The translations under genes were made by a program, and so were the position numbers. Of a stretch of 64,000 nt of DNA, positions 38,257 through 49,525 are shown piece by piece. A model generated the notes under the pieces. It was not told the origin of the DNA. It searched no databases and saw only the letters and a list, made by a program, of their open reading frames with translations. Source of the stretch: Dugong dugon (lineage: Eukaryota > Chordata > Mammalia > Sirenia > Dugongidae); contig JASCZL010000105.1 in assembly GCA_030035585.1 (NCBI GenBank), positions 18,001 to 82,000 of the forward strand. Direction: 5' to 3'. How positions within the stretch are numbered: position 1 is the stretch's first letter; every line of letters begins with the position of its first letter.

Positions 38257-40349
38257 AGCTTGAAGGAGAACACTGTATTTTGCTTTCTCTTGCATGTGGT
38301 GAATTGGGAACCTACGCTTGCTGCTAACAAAGTTTTTACTCAGCACAAATACTGTTTTGCCTCATTCGTGTTCCAGAAAGGGAGAAAGGCGGTTTCTCTT
38401 CTCCTTTAGCGATAGCGTCTGTAAAGCGGTATTCTCAGCCACACAGCAAAGAATGCCTCCCGGAATGCTGGAAAGCCTGAACGGCTTCAACTACTTGAAG
38501 GGGAGAAAAGTCATACACTTCATCCAGGTAGACAATGCACAGGCAAATTTCTTAGGCACGTGACAGATAGGGATTTTCAAACACAGGAAATCAATCTTTC
38601 TCCTTAAATCCCCAGACTCAGAGCAACAAGCTCTTGCTTTCTCTTTCAGGCAGGGAAGAAGCTACATGCTCCCGTTAGGCACACAAGGTTTAGTCAGCAA
38701 CACTGAACCGCTACTGCCCTCCTCTGGCTGAAGGCAAACAATCTGCCTGTTTTGCTTTGAAAGCCAGTAGTACCTTCATTCCCTGTTATGCAAAGTTTCC
38801 TTTGAAAACCAGGAGATTCAAATACTTGCTTGGCGCTCACTCTCCTGTCTTCTACCACTGAGACAACATTTGAGAAAGCAGCTTTTGGTGGGCGGACTGT
38901 TTCTTCTATCAAAACTGAAAACTTCAGTAGATTTAGTTAAGCAGCTTGAAGGGGAACGCTGTATTTTGCTTTCTCTTGCCTGTGGTGAATTGGGAACCTA
39001 CACTTGCTGCTAACAAGGTTTTTACTCAGCACAAATACTGTTTTGCCTCATTCGTGTTGCAAGAACGGGAGAAAAGCGGTTTCTCTTCTCCTTTAGCCAT
39101 ACCGTCTGTAAAGCGGTATTCTCAGCCGCCCAGCACAGAATGCCTCCTGGAATGCTGGAAACCCTGAATGGCTTCAACTACTTGAAAGGGAGAAAAGTCA
39201 TACACTTTATCCAGGTTGACAATGCAGAAGCAACTTTCTTAGGTATGTAACACTGAGGGATTTTCAAACACAGTAAGTGAATCCTTCTCGCTTCATCCCA
39301 GACTGAGAGCAACAGAAGCAACTTTCTTAGGTATGTAACACCGAGGGATTTTCAAACACAGTAAGTGAATCCTTCTCGCTTCATCCCAGACTGAGAGCAA
39401 CAAGCTCTTGCTTTCCCTTTCAGACAGGGAAAAACTACATGCTCACGTTAAGCACACAAGGTTTAGTCAGCAACACTGAACCCCTTCTGCCCTCCTCTGC
39501 CTGAAGGCAAAAATATCTGCTATTTTCCTTTGAAAGCCAGTGGTACCTTCAGTCCCAGGGTACTAATGGATTTCAAAGCCAAAGAGGCTTCTTCAGGGTA
39601 TCCAACATTCCGGGAGGCATTCTGTGCTGCGTGGCAGAGAATACCGCTTTACAGAGGGTATCGCTAAAGGAGAAGAGAAACCGCGTTTCTCCCATTCGGG
39701 AGCGCGAAGGAGGCAAAACAGTATTTGGGCTGAGTAAAAACTTTGTTAGCAGCAAGTGTAGGTTCCCCATTCAACACATGAAAGAGAAAGCAAAATACAT
39801 CTTTCGCCTTCAAGCTGCTTAACTAAATCTACTGAAGTTTTCAGTTTTGCTAGAAGAAACATTCCGCCCACCACAACCTGCTTTCTCAAATGGTCTCTCA
39901 GTGAGAGAAGACTGGAGAGTGCGGGCCTATCAAGTATATGAATCCCCTGGTTTTCAAAGGGAACTTTACATACCAGGGAATGAAGGGACTACTGGCTTTC
40001 AAAGCCAAACCGGCAGATTGTCTGCCTTCAGCTAGAGGATGGCAAAAGGGTTCTGTTTTGCTGACTAAACCTTGTGTGCTTAACACGAGCCTGTAGCTTC
40101 TTCCCAGCCTGAAGGAGAAAGCAAGAGCTTGTTGCTCTCAGTCTGGGGATGAACGGAGAACGATTCACTTTCTGTGTTTGAAAATCCCTCTGTGTTACAT
40201 GCCTAAGAAAGTTGCCCATGCACTGTCTACCTGGATAAAGCGTATGAGTTTTCTCCCTTTCAAGTAGTTGAAGCCATTCAGGGTTTCCAGCATTCCTTGA
40301 GGCATTCTGTGCTGCGCGGCTGAGAATACTGCTTTACAGATGGTATCGC
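38257..40349. repeat. 686-bp tandem repeat, two direct copies and one inverted copy
   Basis: Unit 1 (38257-38942) and unit 2 (from 38943) both open with 'agcttgaagg.gaac.ctgta', giving a 686-bp period. Unit 2 stops at about 39559. From there to 40349 the same sequence runs on the minus strand for slightly more than one unit, read in the same circular order. Copies look about 85-90% alike by eye. It is not an AfroSINE, RTE or L1 body known to me. It sits where the 5' end of the antisense old L1 should be, so it might be L1 promoter monomers, a local satellite seed or an LTR tandem. Confidence 0.85.
39226..39401 (+). repeat. 88-bp tandem duplication inside repeat unit 2
   Basis: 'agaagcaactttcttaggta' at 39226 recurs at 39314. 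The two 88-bp copies appear to differ at one base (cactgaggg versus caccgaggg), so the duplication is much younger than the 686-bp units. Confidence 0.9.
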
Positions 40350-40735
40350 TATGATTGAGCCCATTGTTGTAGCTACTGTGTCAATCCACCTCCTTGAGGG
40401 TCTTCCTCTTTTTCACTGACCCTCTACCTTACCAAGCCTGATGTCCTTGTCCTGTGATTGTTCCTTCCTGATAACATGTCCAAAGTAAGCAAGACAAGTG
40501 TCACCATCCAAGCTTCCAAGACACAGATTTGTTCATTCTTCTGGCAGTCCATGGTATGTTAAATATTCCTTGCCAACAAGCAGTTCAAGTGCATCAGCTC
40601 TTCTTCTGTCTTCCTTTTTCATTGTTCAGCTTTCACATGCATATAAGGGGGTTGAAAATACCCTGGCTTGGGTCAGAACACCTTACTCATCAAAGTAACA
40701 TCTTTCCTTTTTAACACTTTAAAGGGGTCTTTTGC
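40350..40735 (-). mobile_element. RTE LINE 3' fragment
   Basis: Antisense: 'gagcccattgttgtagctac', 'ttcttctggcagtccatggt', 'aacactttaaaggggtcttt'. It joins directly onto the inverted 686-bp repeat on its left and an L1 on its right. The usual 3' tail is missing, so it is truncated at both ends. Confidence 0.85.
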
Positions 40736-41200
40736 AGCATAGGAGTTTTAGGTTTACAAAAAAATTGAACAGAAAGCACAGAGTGTTCCTATATTGTCCC
40801 CTCTCCCACATACATCTTCATTAGTGTGGTACATTGGTTACAATTGATGTACCAGCACTGATACATTATTATTCACTGCAGCCCAGAGTTTACATTAGAG
40901 TTCACTCTTTGTGTTGTATAGTCCTACGGGCTTTCACAAATGCATCATGTCATGTGTCTACCATGTGTCTGTATCATACAGAATAGCTTCACTGCCCTAA
41001 AAATCCCCTGTGCCCCACCTATTCATCCCTCCATCCTTTCCCTAAAATCCCCACCAAATGATTTTTTACTTTATAGCTTTGTCTTTTCCAGAAGGTCCTA
41101 TCATTGGAATCATGTAGTTGGCTCTCTCAGGGTCTCTCCTCATTTCCTCTGGGAAATGTTTCCCCTAATACATTTCTTACACACTTAATCTTGTCTTGGC
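40736..41200 (-). mobile_element. Old L1 (L1M) 3' fragment
   Basis: 'aggagttttaggtttacaaa', 'agtgtggtacattggttaca', 'actgccctaaaaatcccctg', 'cacctattcatccctccatc' are typical antisense L1M 3' UTR. Confidence 0.75.
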
Positions 41201-41454
41201 TTCTGTTTCTCAGAGATCCCAGATTAACACATCATCACTTTTGAGATCCCAGTACACTGGTGAAATTATTCATTTTTTCTCTAGCTTCTTGAACATGTGA
41301 TGTGTCCCCCAGGCCCCCACTTAACTGGATTTGTTGGCCCGGTTACTGGCACTGCTGTCAGCAGGTAGCCTTCCTAAGTCAGCCCCTTCAGAGACTGCCT
41401 CAGTTGCAGAAAGCCACTTTACCAAAGTCATGCTCCCTCCTAAACTCATAAAAA

Positions 41455-41612
41455 ACCCAAACTCGTTACTGTGAAGTTTTTTCTAACTCATAGCGACCCT
41501 ATAGGACAGAGTAGAACTGCCCCATAGCGTTTCCAAAGATCAGCTGGTGGATTCGAACTGCCAACATTTTGGTTAACAGCCAAACATTTAACCACTGCTC
41601 CATCAGGGCTTC
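41455..41612 (-). mobile_element. AfroSINE
   Basis: 'tctaactcatagcgacccta', 'cagagtagaactgccccata', head 'tttaaccactgctccatcag'. Confidence 0.9.
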
Positions 41613-41740
41613 ATGCTCCCTCCGAGGCTGTCTCAAATCCACGGATTGATTCAAGAGTCTAAAAGCCTGACCATCTTTGCACAAGACGATACAAGTTGGA
41701 AAGGCTATTCTTGCTCCAGAGCTCCCTGGGGAGTTGGCTG

Positions 41741-41940
41741 AGGCTATTGTTGGGTCTCATAGAGACTCAGAGTGACCGTATATGACAGAGTAGAACTACC
41801 CCATAGGGTCTTTAAGGAGCAACAGGTGGATTTAAACCGCCAACCTTTTGGTTAGCAGCTAAATGCTAACCACTACGCCACCATGGTCACTATGAGTCAG
41901 AATTGACTCGACAGCAATGCGTTTGGTTTTGGGTTTATTG
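41741..41940 (-). mobile_element. AfroSINE, antisense joined to a sense 3' end
   Basis: An antisense copy runs to the reversed head ('taaccactacgccaccatgg', about 41886). At that point a sense SINE 3' end begins ('tcactatgagtcagaattga ... gcgtttggtttt'). The two opposite-strand parts share one junction. Confidence 0.8.
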
Positions 41941-42289
41941 TTGGGTCTGCATCAGGATTCAATTCCTCCATCTGTCTAATCCTGATTCCTTATCCTCCCT
42001 TCCACAGGTGCTGATCCAAGTGGATTTCTGAATAAACTCTGGTCTTACTCAGCTTCTAGGGAAATCTGGCCAGCTATACAACATTCTATGAATTCTTTGT
42101 GGGCTTTCTCTACTGTGTGTTTTTTTTCTTATATTTTTGGTTAGTTGGCCCTGTTTTCTAAATGCCTAGTACATTACATTTTTATTAAATACCAGATATT
42201 ATATATAAATAATTATAGAGGTTCTGGATGATATTGTTTTCCTCCAGATCAGATTTTCTCCTGGAGGGAAGATAGAGTCTGGATACCAA
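41941..42289. other. AT-rich DNA, possibly old L1 5' region
   Basis: 'taaataccagatattatata' and 'gttctggatgatattgtttt' vaguely recall antisense L1M 5' sequence. Nothing firmer. Confidence 0.25.
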
Positions 42290-42495
42290 AATAAAAAGCA
42301 AACCCATTGCCGTCGAGTCAATTCCAGCTCATACCGACCCTACAGGAAAGAGTAGAAGTGCCCCATAGGGTTTCTAAGGCTGTGAATCTTTAAGGAAGCC
42401 GACTACCACATCTTTCTCCTGAGGAGTGGCTGGTGTGTTCAAACCTCCGATCTTTTGGTTAGAAGCCGAGCACTTAAATACTCAGCCACTAGGAA
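42290..42495 (-). mobile_element. AfroSINE
   Basis: 'acccattgccgtcgagtcaa', 'ccccatagggtttctaaggc', 'cttttggttagaagccgagc'. Confidence 0.9.
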
Positions 42496-42794
42496 GTGAG
42501 ACATGTCTTCTTGGGAGGTTGCATGCACAATGTTAAGTGTCGGATGGTTTCCCTACTTCCTAGATTTTGTCCCTTATATCCTCAACTCTTTTTTTTTTTT
42601 TTTTGTCTCTGCAGCACAGTGAGATTTCTATAAGCTCTAGACTGGTGCTTTTTGTTCAGTCTCTATGCCTGGCACAGTAAATTAACAAAAGGTCGTGGTG
42701 AATATTAGGCACACTCAAAGCATTTCCTTTTTCTCTCGTATCTTGGTTGCTTGGTTGCTCTCCAATGCCTTCAAAGAGCTGGGATTTTGTCATC

Positions 42795-43360
42795 TGTCTT
42801 AGGCTGAGTTCTCTAGACAGGCAAAACCAGTACAACATGTAAATATATACATAGAGAGATTTATATTAAGGAAATGGCTCATGCATTTGTAGAGGCTGGA
42901 ACATCCCAAGCCTATGGGTCACGCTGGAGGCTTCTGATTCCCATAGCCACAGGAGCTGGTGAACCCAAGATCAGCAAGTCAGACAACAGGGCTCTGGCTC
43001 ACAGGATGTGAAGACCGATGAATCCCAAGATCTGCAGTCAAGATGGCAGGTAATTTGCTAGCTCAAGTTTCAAGGACCAGAGTTCAGATGAACAGGAGCT
43101 AGCTTCAGGATCCTGTGCGAGAAAAAGCCCATGAGTTTGCCAGAAAGTCCACCTATGTTGGTTGCAGGCCACATCCCCAAGGAAACTCCCTTCCAATAAT
43201 TGACTACTCACAGCAGATCCTATCATAGAGGTGATCACATTATATGAAATCTCATCATGGAAGTGATCACAGCATCATAGGAGTGCCAAACTACATTGTA
43301 ACTGCCAAACTACTGAGAATCATGGCCCAGCCAAGCTGACACACAAACTTAACAATCACA
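42795..43360 (-). mobile_element. Solo LTR, MaLR/ERVL-like, with 5-bp duplication
   Basis: Starts TGTCTTAGGCTGAG and ends AACAATCACA, the reverse of the family at 8-495. The exact duplication TCATC is at 42790-42794 and 43361-43365. It is a clean solo LTR. Confidence 0.88.
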
Positions 43361-43602
43361 TCATCTCATTCTTCTTTTATTGTCATGCTGAGCTAGGCAT
43401 AGCTGGGAGCAGAAATCTTATTACTTTATTTATTTATTTAGGTTCAAGATGGTAAAAGGCTTGAATTTGCTTAAATGTTAATTGGAAGAGGCCAGAGTAG
43501 TTTGTAAAGATTTTCTAAGCAATTTATAGTATCCAGATGTGTTAGTGAGCATGCTATCCTAGAAAGAGGGATCATTTTCAAATTTTCAATAATGGTTTCG
43601 TT

Positions 43603-43633
43603 TGTGTGTGTGTGTGTGTATGTGTGTGTGTGT
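43603..43633. repeat. (TG)n microsatellite
   Basis: About 15 TG units with one TATG interruption near 43619-43622. Confidence 0.95.
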
Positions 43634-43673
43634 CTTCTATAGTTAACAAGCACATGGAGGCACAAATTGTCTT

Positions 43674-44088
43674 TGTATTAGTTTCCTAGGGCTGCCATAA
43701 TATTGCAGTTTTAGAGGCTAGAAATTCAAATTCAGGGTGCAGCAAGGTCATGCTCTCTCTGAAGGCTCTAGGGGAAGGTCTCCCCTGTCTCTATCACTTT
43801 CTGGTATTCCCAGGCATTTCTTGGCTTGTGGCAGCAGCATAACACCAATCTCAGCCCTCGTCTTCACGTGGCTGTCTTCCCTTTCCATCTCTCTGCCTGT
43901 GTCTTCTCTCTCGCTCTCCTTTTTAATAAAGACACCAGTCTACTTGGATTTGGGCCTGCCCTGCTCCACTATGATCTCATGTTAACTAATTACATTGGCA
44001 AAGACCCTACTTCCAAATAAGGGCACATCCACAGCTACCAGGGGTTAGGACACGAACATATATTTTTGGGGTCACAAACTCCTAACGA
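43674..44088 (-). mobile_element. MLT1-type MaLR LTR
   Basis: 'tgtattagtttcctagggct' then 'ggctagaaattcaaattcag', 'tgctctctctgaaggctcta', 'acttccaaataagggcacat', 'tttttggggtcacaaactcc' follow the order of an antisense MLT1 LTR. It is an older insertion than the elephant-type LTRs. Confidence 0.75.
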
Positions 44089-44359
44089 TCTTCCATTAAT
44101 GAATTTATTTTGTTAGTCAATTTGCTGTATAGAGGGCAGGTTCCAATTATACTTTTCAGACCAACTGCAACTTATTTTCTTTTGTCTTGACAACAGTAAT
44201 TTAGAGTGGCCCAGGGCTAAAACACATTGGCTCTTCTCTGATTCTAACAGGCAGTGAGAGGAGACTTGTCTGGCCTCTGCCTCATGGGAGTCAGCCTTGG
44301 TCTGCTGATCTTGGTTCTCCTTTCTCCTTGTGGGGTTGGAAGAGATCAGACACTGCCCC

Positions 44360-44685
44360 CAGGCCATTTTCACATCGGCTCATGGTGACCTCAGGCACAA
44401 GGGCTCTAAACATGGCCAGGTCCTGAACTATCTCCATGGTCAGTTGTAGAGCAAACCATTGTGATCCGTAGGGTTTTCGTTGTCTGACTATTGGAAGTAG
44501 ATCACCAGGCCTTTCTCTCTAGTCCTTCTTAGTCTGGAAACTCTGCTGAAGCCTGTTAAACATCATAGCAACTCTCAAGCCTCCAATGACAGATGGATGG
44601 TGCTGGATATGAGGTGCACTGGCCAAGAATCAAACCCAGGTCTCCCACGTGGAAGGCAAGAATTCTACCCACCAGCACTACCCCC
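44360..44685 (-). mobile_element. Composite SINE: tRNA-like head plus RTE-derived body and tail
   Basis: On the minus strand the head reads 'ggtagaattcttgccttcca' then 'gacctgggtttgattc', with a B-box-like element and an overall tRNA-Glu-like look. The body 'tccagactaagaaggactag ... gtgatctacttccaa' is the RTE 5'-derived stretch also seen at 27890 and 29464. The end ('aggtcaccatgagccgatg') is RTE 3'-like. It is distinct from AfroSINE. Confidence 0.6.
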
Positions 44686-44689
44686 TCAA

Positions 44690-45781
44690 AAAGGGACATA
44701 TTGTGGTTAATGAATATTTGCTTTCCTTTTCCCCACTATCTGCCTCTTTCTGCATCTTATAATATATGCAAAATCAAACAAGGGTATGTATATAGGAACC
44801 CCCCCAAATGTAAGCATTTATGTCTAGATGTCACAAACTAAGAACTGTTATTATATAGTTGAACTTATTCCAAAATTAAAATAAATGTGACTGACCATTG
44901 TCACTTTAAGACAAGTTAAAGATTTGGAAACACAGAATATTTTAGAACTAAAGGCCCACTCAGAGATAGAGAAGCCACTATACTTAGCATTATTTGCAGC
45001 TATTTTGGAGGTGAGCAAGTGTAGTAAACAATAGGACTCCTGATTTGATGAGGTTTATTTGCCTATTGCCTGGTCCCTATTTCATTTCATCAGAGATGAG
45101 GTTCTGGGATAGTGTCAGACTCAGGAATGAGATGAAAAATGCCTCTTGTGTGCATCATTTTATTATTTTAACAGTTTATATGCATGCATATATGTGTCTT
45201 GGGTGTGCATTTGTGTACCTGCATGTGCTGTGCAAATGTGTATGTGTATGTGCTGGTGTGTGTGCCTGTGTGTCTATGTATCTGTGTATGTACCTAGTTC
45301 TTTCTGCAGGGAAGACCTAGACACAATGACATGCCAGTATCTGTGAGCACACCTAGCATACATATTTTGTTTTCTAAATACCATTCCCACCATAGGGAAC
45401 AGGAGTCCTTGGAAAATGACCAATTTCAGGTCGGGGCAGAAAAAATACAAGATGAGCCTGGAACATCTTATACCATAAAGTAGCTAAGTACTCAAATAAG
45501 ATACGAGCTTGTGAAGAAGACAAGGACTCAGCTTGAAGTGTCTCCTTTTGGCCAAATAGCAGACAATTGACCACCAACATAAACGGGGACAATAATAAAA
45601 TAAAATAGGAACCTATAAGTTCATACTGATATAAATAAATAATAAGTGAGTGAAATGGAAAATATGATCCTTACAGTGTAGAAGGAATGATGGATTTAAA
45701 GCCCTGTTTTATAAATGTCATAATAACATATAACTCAGTTTAGAATGACCAATGGATGAACGTTTGATAAGAGATTCATAA
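44690..45781. other. Single-copy DNA with a GT-rich tract
   Basis: 45220-45290 is an imperfect (TG)-rich stretch. The open frames over it (up to 91 codons, Cys/Val-rich) are low-complexity artefacts. An AfroSINE scrap lies at 45782-45822. Confidence 0.45.
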
Positions 45782-46104
45782 AACACCAAACCCGTTGCCA
45801 TCAAGTCAATTCCGACTGATAGGATATGTAATCAGTTTTGAAACACCTTCCCACAAAGTTGTTTGTTATTTATTAACAAATGGAAAAAGTAAATTTACAG
45901 TGGAGAAACCTATTAAACACTACCTTAACCAAATGATCAAAGTTAATATCCCAACAATGGGACAAACTAACTAAATCATGGGACCCGGACAGCGTGCCCT
46001 GAGAAAGACACGTTAGTTTTGTAGCATTTCTCTCAAGACTGCTTAATGTGAATCTAACCATGTGGAAACATCAGACGAACCCAAATTAAAAATAACTGGT
46101 CTGT

Positions 46105-46320
46105 TAAAGAGCCCTGATAGTGCAGTGGTTAAGCACCCAGCTGTTAAGCAAAAGGTCGCAGTTCCAACCCACGAGCAGCTCCATGGGAGAAAGATGTGGC
46201 AGTCTGCTTCCTTAGAGGTTACAGCTTTGTAAATCCTATGGGGCAGTCCTATTCTGTCCTATAGGATTGCTATGAGTTGGAATAGACTAGGTGGCAAAGG
46301 GGTTTGGTTTTGATTTTTAC
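46105..46320 (+). mobile_element. AfroSINE, long form
   Basis: 'agagccctgatagtgcagtg', 'ggagaaagatgtggcagtct', 'ttggaatagactaggtggca' then 'gggtttggttttg'. Confidence 0.9.
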
Positions 46321-46792
46321 TCTTCAAAAGTGTCAAGGCTACAGCAGACAAAGACAGACTGAGGAATGTTTCCAGATTCTAGGATATATCGACTAAATGC
46401 AATGAGTGATGTAGATTAGATCCCAAAACTAGGAAAAAATAGTTATGAAAGGCATTATTGGAAGAATCGATAAAATTTAAATGTGAACTTTGCTTTAGCT
46501 AATAGTGTTAAATTTTAATAATGTGAAATTTCCAGGTTTTTATCACTGTAACGGGGTTATGTGGGCGATATCCTTGTTCTTAAGTATTTAAGGGTAATGG
46601 GGGGGCATAGCATCTGCAACTTACTTTCAAATTGTTTTAAAAAAGCATATAAATATATGTATATGAAAAGAAACAGAAAGAGAGAGAAAGTAAATGGGAA
46701 AATGCTAAAATTGGTGACTGTCATAAAAGATGTAGGGAAGCTCTTTGCACTGTTCTTATAGCTTTTCTGTTAAGTTGGAAATTTTAACAAAA
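46321..46792. other. AT-rich DNA, nothing recognised
   Basis: No gene or named repeat seen. It may be remnant L1. Confidence 0.3.
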
Positions 46793-47070
46793 TTGTTGTT
46801 GTTGTTGAGCTGGCTCCGAGTCTTGGCAGCCTTATGAAACTTTACCCAATTGGTATGTTTGAACCCATTGTTGCGGCCACAATCTTTGGTATGTTATAAC
46901 TCATTGTTGCAGTCACCATGTCAATCCATCTCATGGAAGTTTTCCCTTATTTTGGCTAACTCTGTACTATACCAAACATGATGCCTTTTTCTAGTGATTG
47001 GTCTTCCTTTGGCTTCATCCTTGATTCTAACAAACATTCTGGCTGTACTTCCTCCAAAACTGATGGAAAT
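46793..47070 (-). mobile_element. RTE LINE 3' end, diverged, with internal duplication
   Basis: 'tgttgttgttgagctggctc', 'tgtcaatccatctcatggaa', 'cattctggctgtacttcctc'. The segment 'ggtatgtt.gaacccattgttgcggcca' is followed by a second version, 'ggtatgttataactcattgt', so about 35 bp are duplicated (46852-46920). Confidence 0.8.
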
Positions 47071-48259
47071 ACCTCAACAAAACAAGGTAAACAAGAAAAA
47101 AATCTTATAACTGCTTATGCAAAAAATATATACAGCTTAAAGTTCACTCTGAAACTCCATAATCCAAATGCTTTGAATGATCAAGGACCAAAACGGCTGT
47201 TATAAATGTTGTTACCCAAATGCCACGTGACAATTCTTCCCATATTACAGTATAGAGTAAGATTTCCTCCATTCCCACAAAGTCAGGTTATTATAGATTG
47301 GTATTCATCAACTCTGCCAGTTAAATCTTTACATTTAACTGTCACTTGGGCCATAGCCATCCTTGGAATCCTGGAGCAGGAATCTCCAGCCTCCCCAGAG
47401 CAGCAGTTGGTCTAACACCAACAGCTCCTTTTTACTGTTGGAGTACTAGGAAGTATTCTTTCAGTCTTCTCTCCTCTGCCAAGACATTTTTACATTTCTC
47501 CAGGAGGTAAAACCCTTGCAGTGTTCACACCACCATGAGCAAAGAGAAAGCTTTCTTATTTTGTAGGTTGAATGATTATAAACCCCTGCTGAATACCTCA
47601 GGAAGGCATGTAAGTCTCACATACTCACTTCTTTCCCTATTCATGGACGAGTAATAGCTCAGTGATGCTTTTTTTAAAAAATAAATAAATAAATAGTGTC
47701 TATACTTATTACTGGGTTTCATGGCTTCTGCATTCAAATGAATGTTTCTTTCTATAAATTTGTATTCTCTTTTAAAAATTATAACAGGAAATGGTGCTTT
47801 GATGTTTAAAACACATCAGTTTTCTAAATCATGAAATTAATAAGTTAGGAAATTAACTGAGTTTATAATTCCTAAACCTTCACTTTCCTGATTTATACAT
47901 TCTGAAGTTTTGACTGAGACTTATAACTATGAAACTTTCTGTAGTAACTTTTTTGTTGTGTTTTTAAAAATACATAACAAAAAATCTCTTTTTATGTGCA
48001 CACAATGTATCAGGCAATAGATCTTTTATATATATGTGTGTGTATATATATATATATATATAATACATACATATATGTGTATACAGACAAATACATATAT
48101 ACACTGATATACATATATTTTTCCTCCTTCTAGCTACTCTGCTGCAAAATATGTATTAATATCCTCATGTCATATCTTCAGGTCAGAGATGTTTTTTAAC
48201 CTGCCTAGGCTCACACAACTCTTAGGACATAAGCCTGAATTAGTTCCCAAGATTGTTCA
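47071..48259. other. AT-rich DNA, no gene recognised
   Basis: Contains a short (TA/TG) tract at about 48028-48062 and (AAAT)n at 47679-47693. Open frames of 69-75 codons only. Confidence 0.4.
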
Positions 48260-49525
48260 TGTTGTTGTTAGGTGCTATTGAGTCTGTTCCAACTCATATC
48301 TACCCTGTATACAACAGAACCAAACACTGCCTGATCCTGTACCATCCTCACAATCATTGCTGTGTTTGAGCCCATCGCTGCAGTCACTGTGTCATTCTAT
48401 CTCACGGAGGATCTTCTTATTTTTTGCTGATCCTCTGCTTTACCAAGCATGATGTCTGTCTCCAAGGACTGGTCCCCGCTGATAACATGTCCAAAGTACT
48501 GGAGACAAAGTCTAGCCAACCTCACTTCTAAAGAGCATTCTCGTTGTACTCCTTCCAAGACAGATTTGTTCATTCTTCTGGCAGTCTGCGGTATATTCAA
48601 TATTCATCAACAACACCGTAATTCAAAGGCATCAATTCTCTTTGGTCTTCCTTATTGTTTGTCCAGCTTTCACATACTTATGAGGTGACTGAAAATACTA
48701 TGGCTTAGGTCAGGCACACCTCAGTCCTCAAAATGATATCTCTGATTTTTAACACTTTAAAGAGGTCTTTTGCAGCAGATTTGCCCAATGCAATATGTCC
48801 TTTGATTTCTTGACTGTGGCTTCCATAGGCTTTGACTGTGGATCCAAATAAAATAAATCCCTGACCACTTCAATATTTTTTCCATTGATCATGATGTTGA
48901 TTATTGGTCCAGTTGTGAAGATTTTTACTTTCTTTATGTTGAGGTATGATCCTGAAGGTGGTAGTGTTTGATCTTCATCAGTATGGGATGCAAGTCCTCT
49001 TCGCTTTCAACAAGCACGTTTGTGTCATCTGCATATTGCAGGTTGTTAACGAGACTTCCTCCAATCCTGACGCCAGGTTCTTCTTCGTATAGTCCAGCTT
49101 GTTGGATTTTTTTCTCAACATATAGATTGAAACAGTATGGTGAAAGGATACAACTTTGATGCACACCCTTCTCGATTTTAATCCCCTTGTTCTGTTGAAA
49201 TGACTGTCTCTTGGTCTAGGTATAGGTTCTGCATGAGCACAATTAAGTGTTCTGGAATTCCCATTCTTCCTAATGTTATCCATAATTTGTTATGATCCAC
49301 ACAGTCAAATGCCTTTGCATAGTCAATAAAACACAGGTAAACATCTTTCTGGTATTCTCTGCTTTCAGCCAAGAACCATCTCACATCAGCAATGATATGC
49401 CCCCATTCCTCATCATCTTCCAAATCTGGCTGGAATTTGTGGCAGTTCCCTGTCAGTGTATTGCTGCAACTGTTTTTGAATTATCTTCAGCAAAATTTTA
49501 CCTGCCTGAGATATTAATGATATTG
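48260..49525 (-). mobile_element. RTE LINE, 3' half, antisense
   Basis: It starts with the reversed 3' terminus 'gttgttgttaggtgctattg' and runs back to the middle of the RT domain. On the minus strand the catalytic tetrad Y-A-D-D lies at 49024-49035 in 'NNLQYADDTNVL', and 'LNCAHAEP' and 'CFIDYAKAFDCVDHNKLW' are readable from 49178-49423. It is 5'-truncated near 49525 and frame-broken. It meets the oppositely oriented RTE at 49526. Confidence 0.9.

Noticed and set aside
38257-40349. CRISPR-like direct repeats
   Set aside because: The units are 686 bp without spacers, one is inverted, and the context is mammalian.
45045-45346. Cys/Val-rich open frames
   Set aside because: They arise from an imperfect TG-rich tract.
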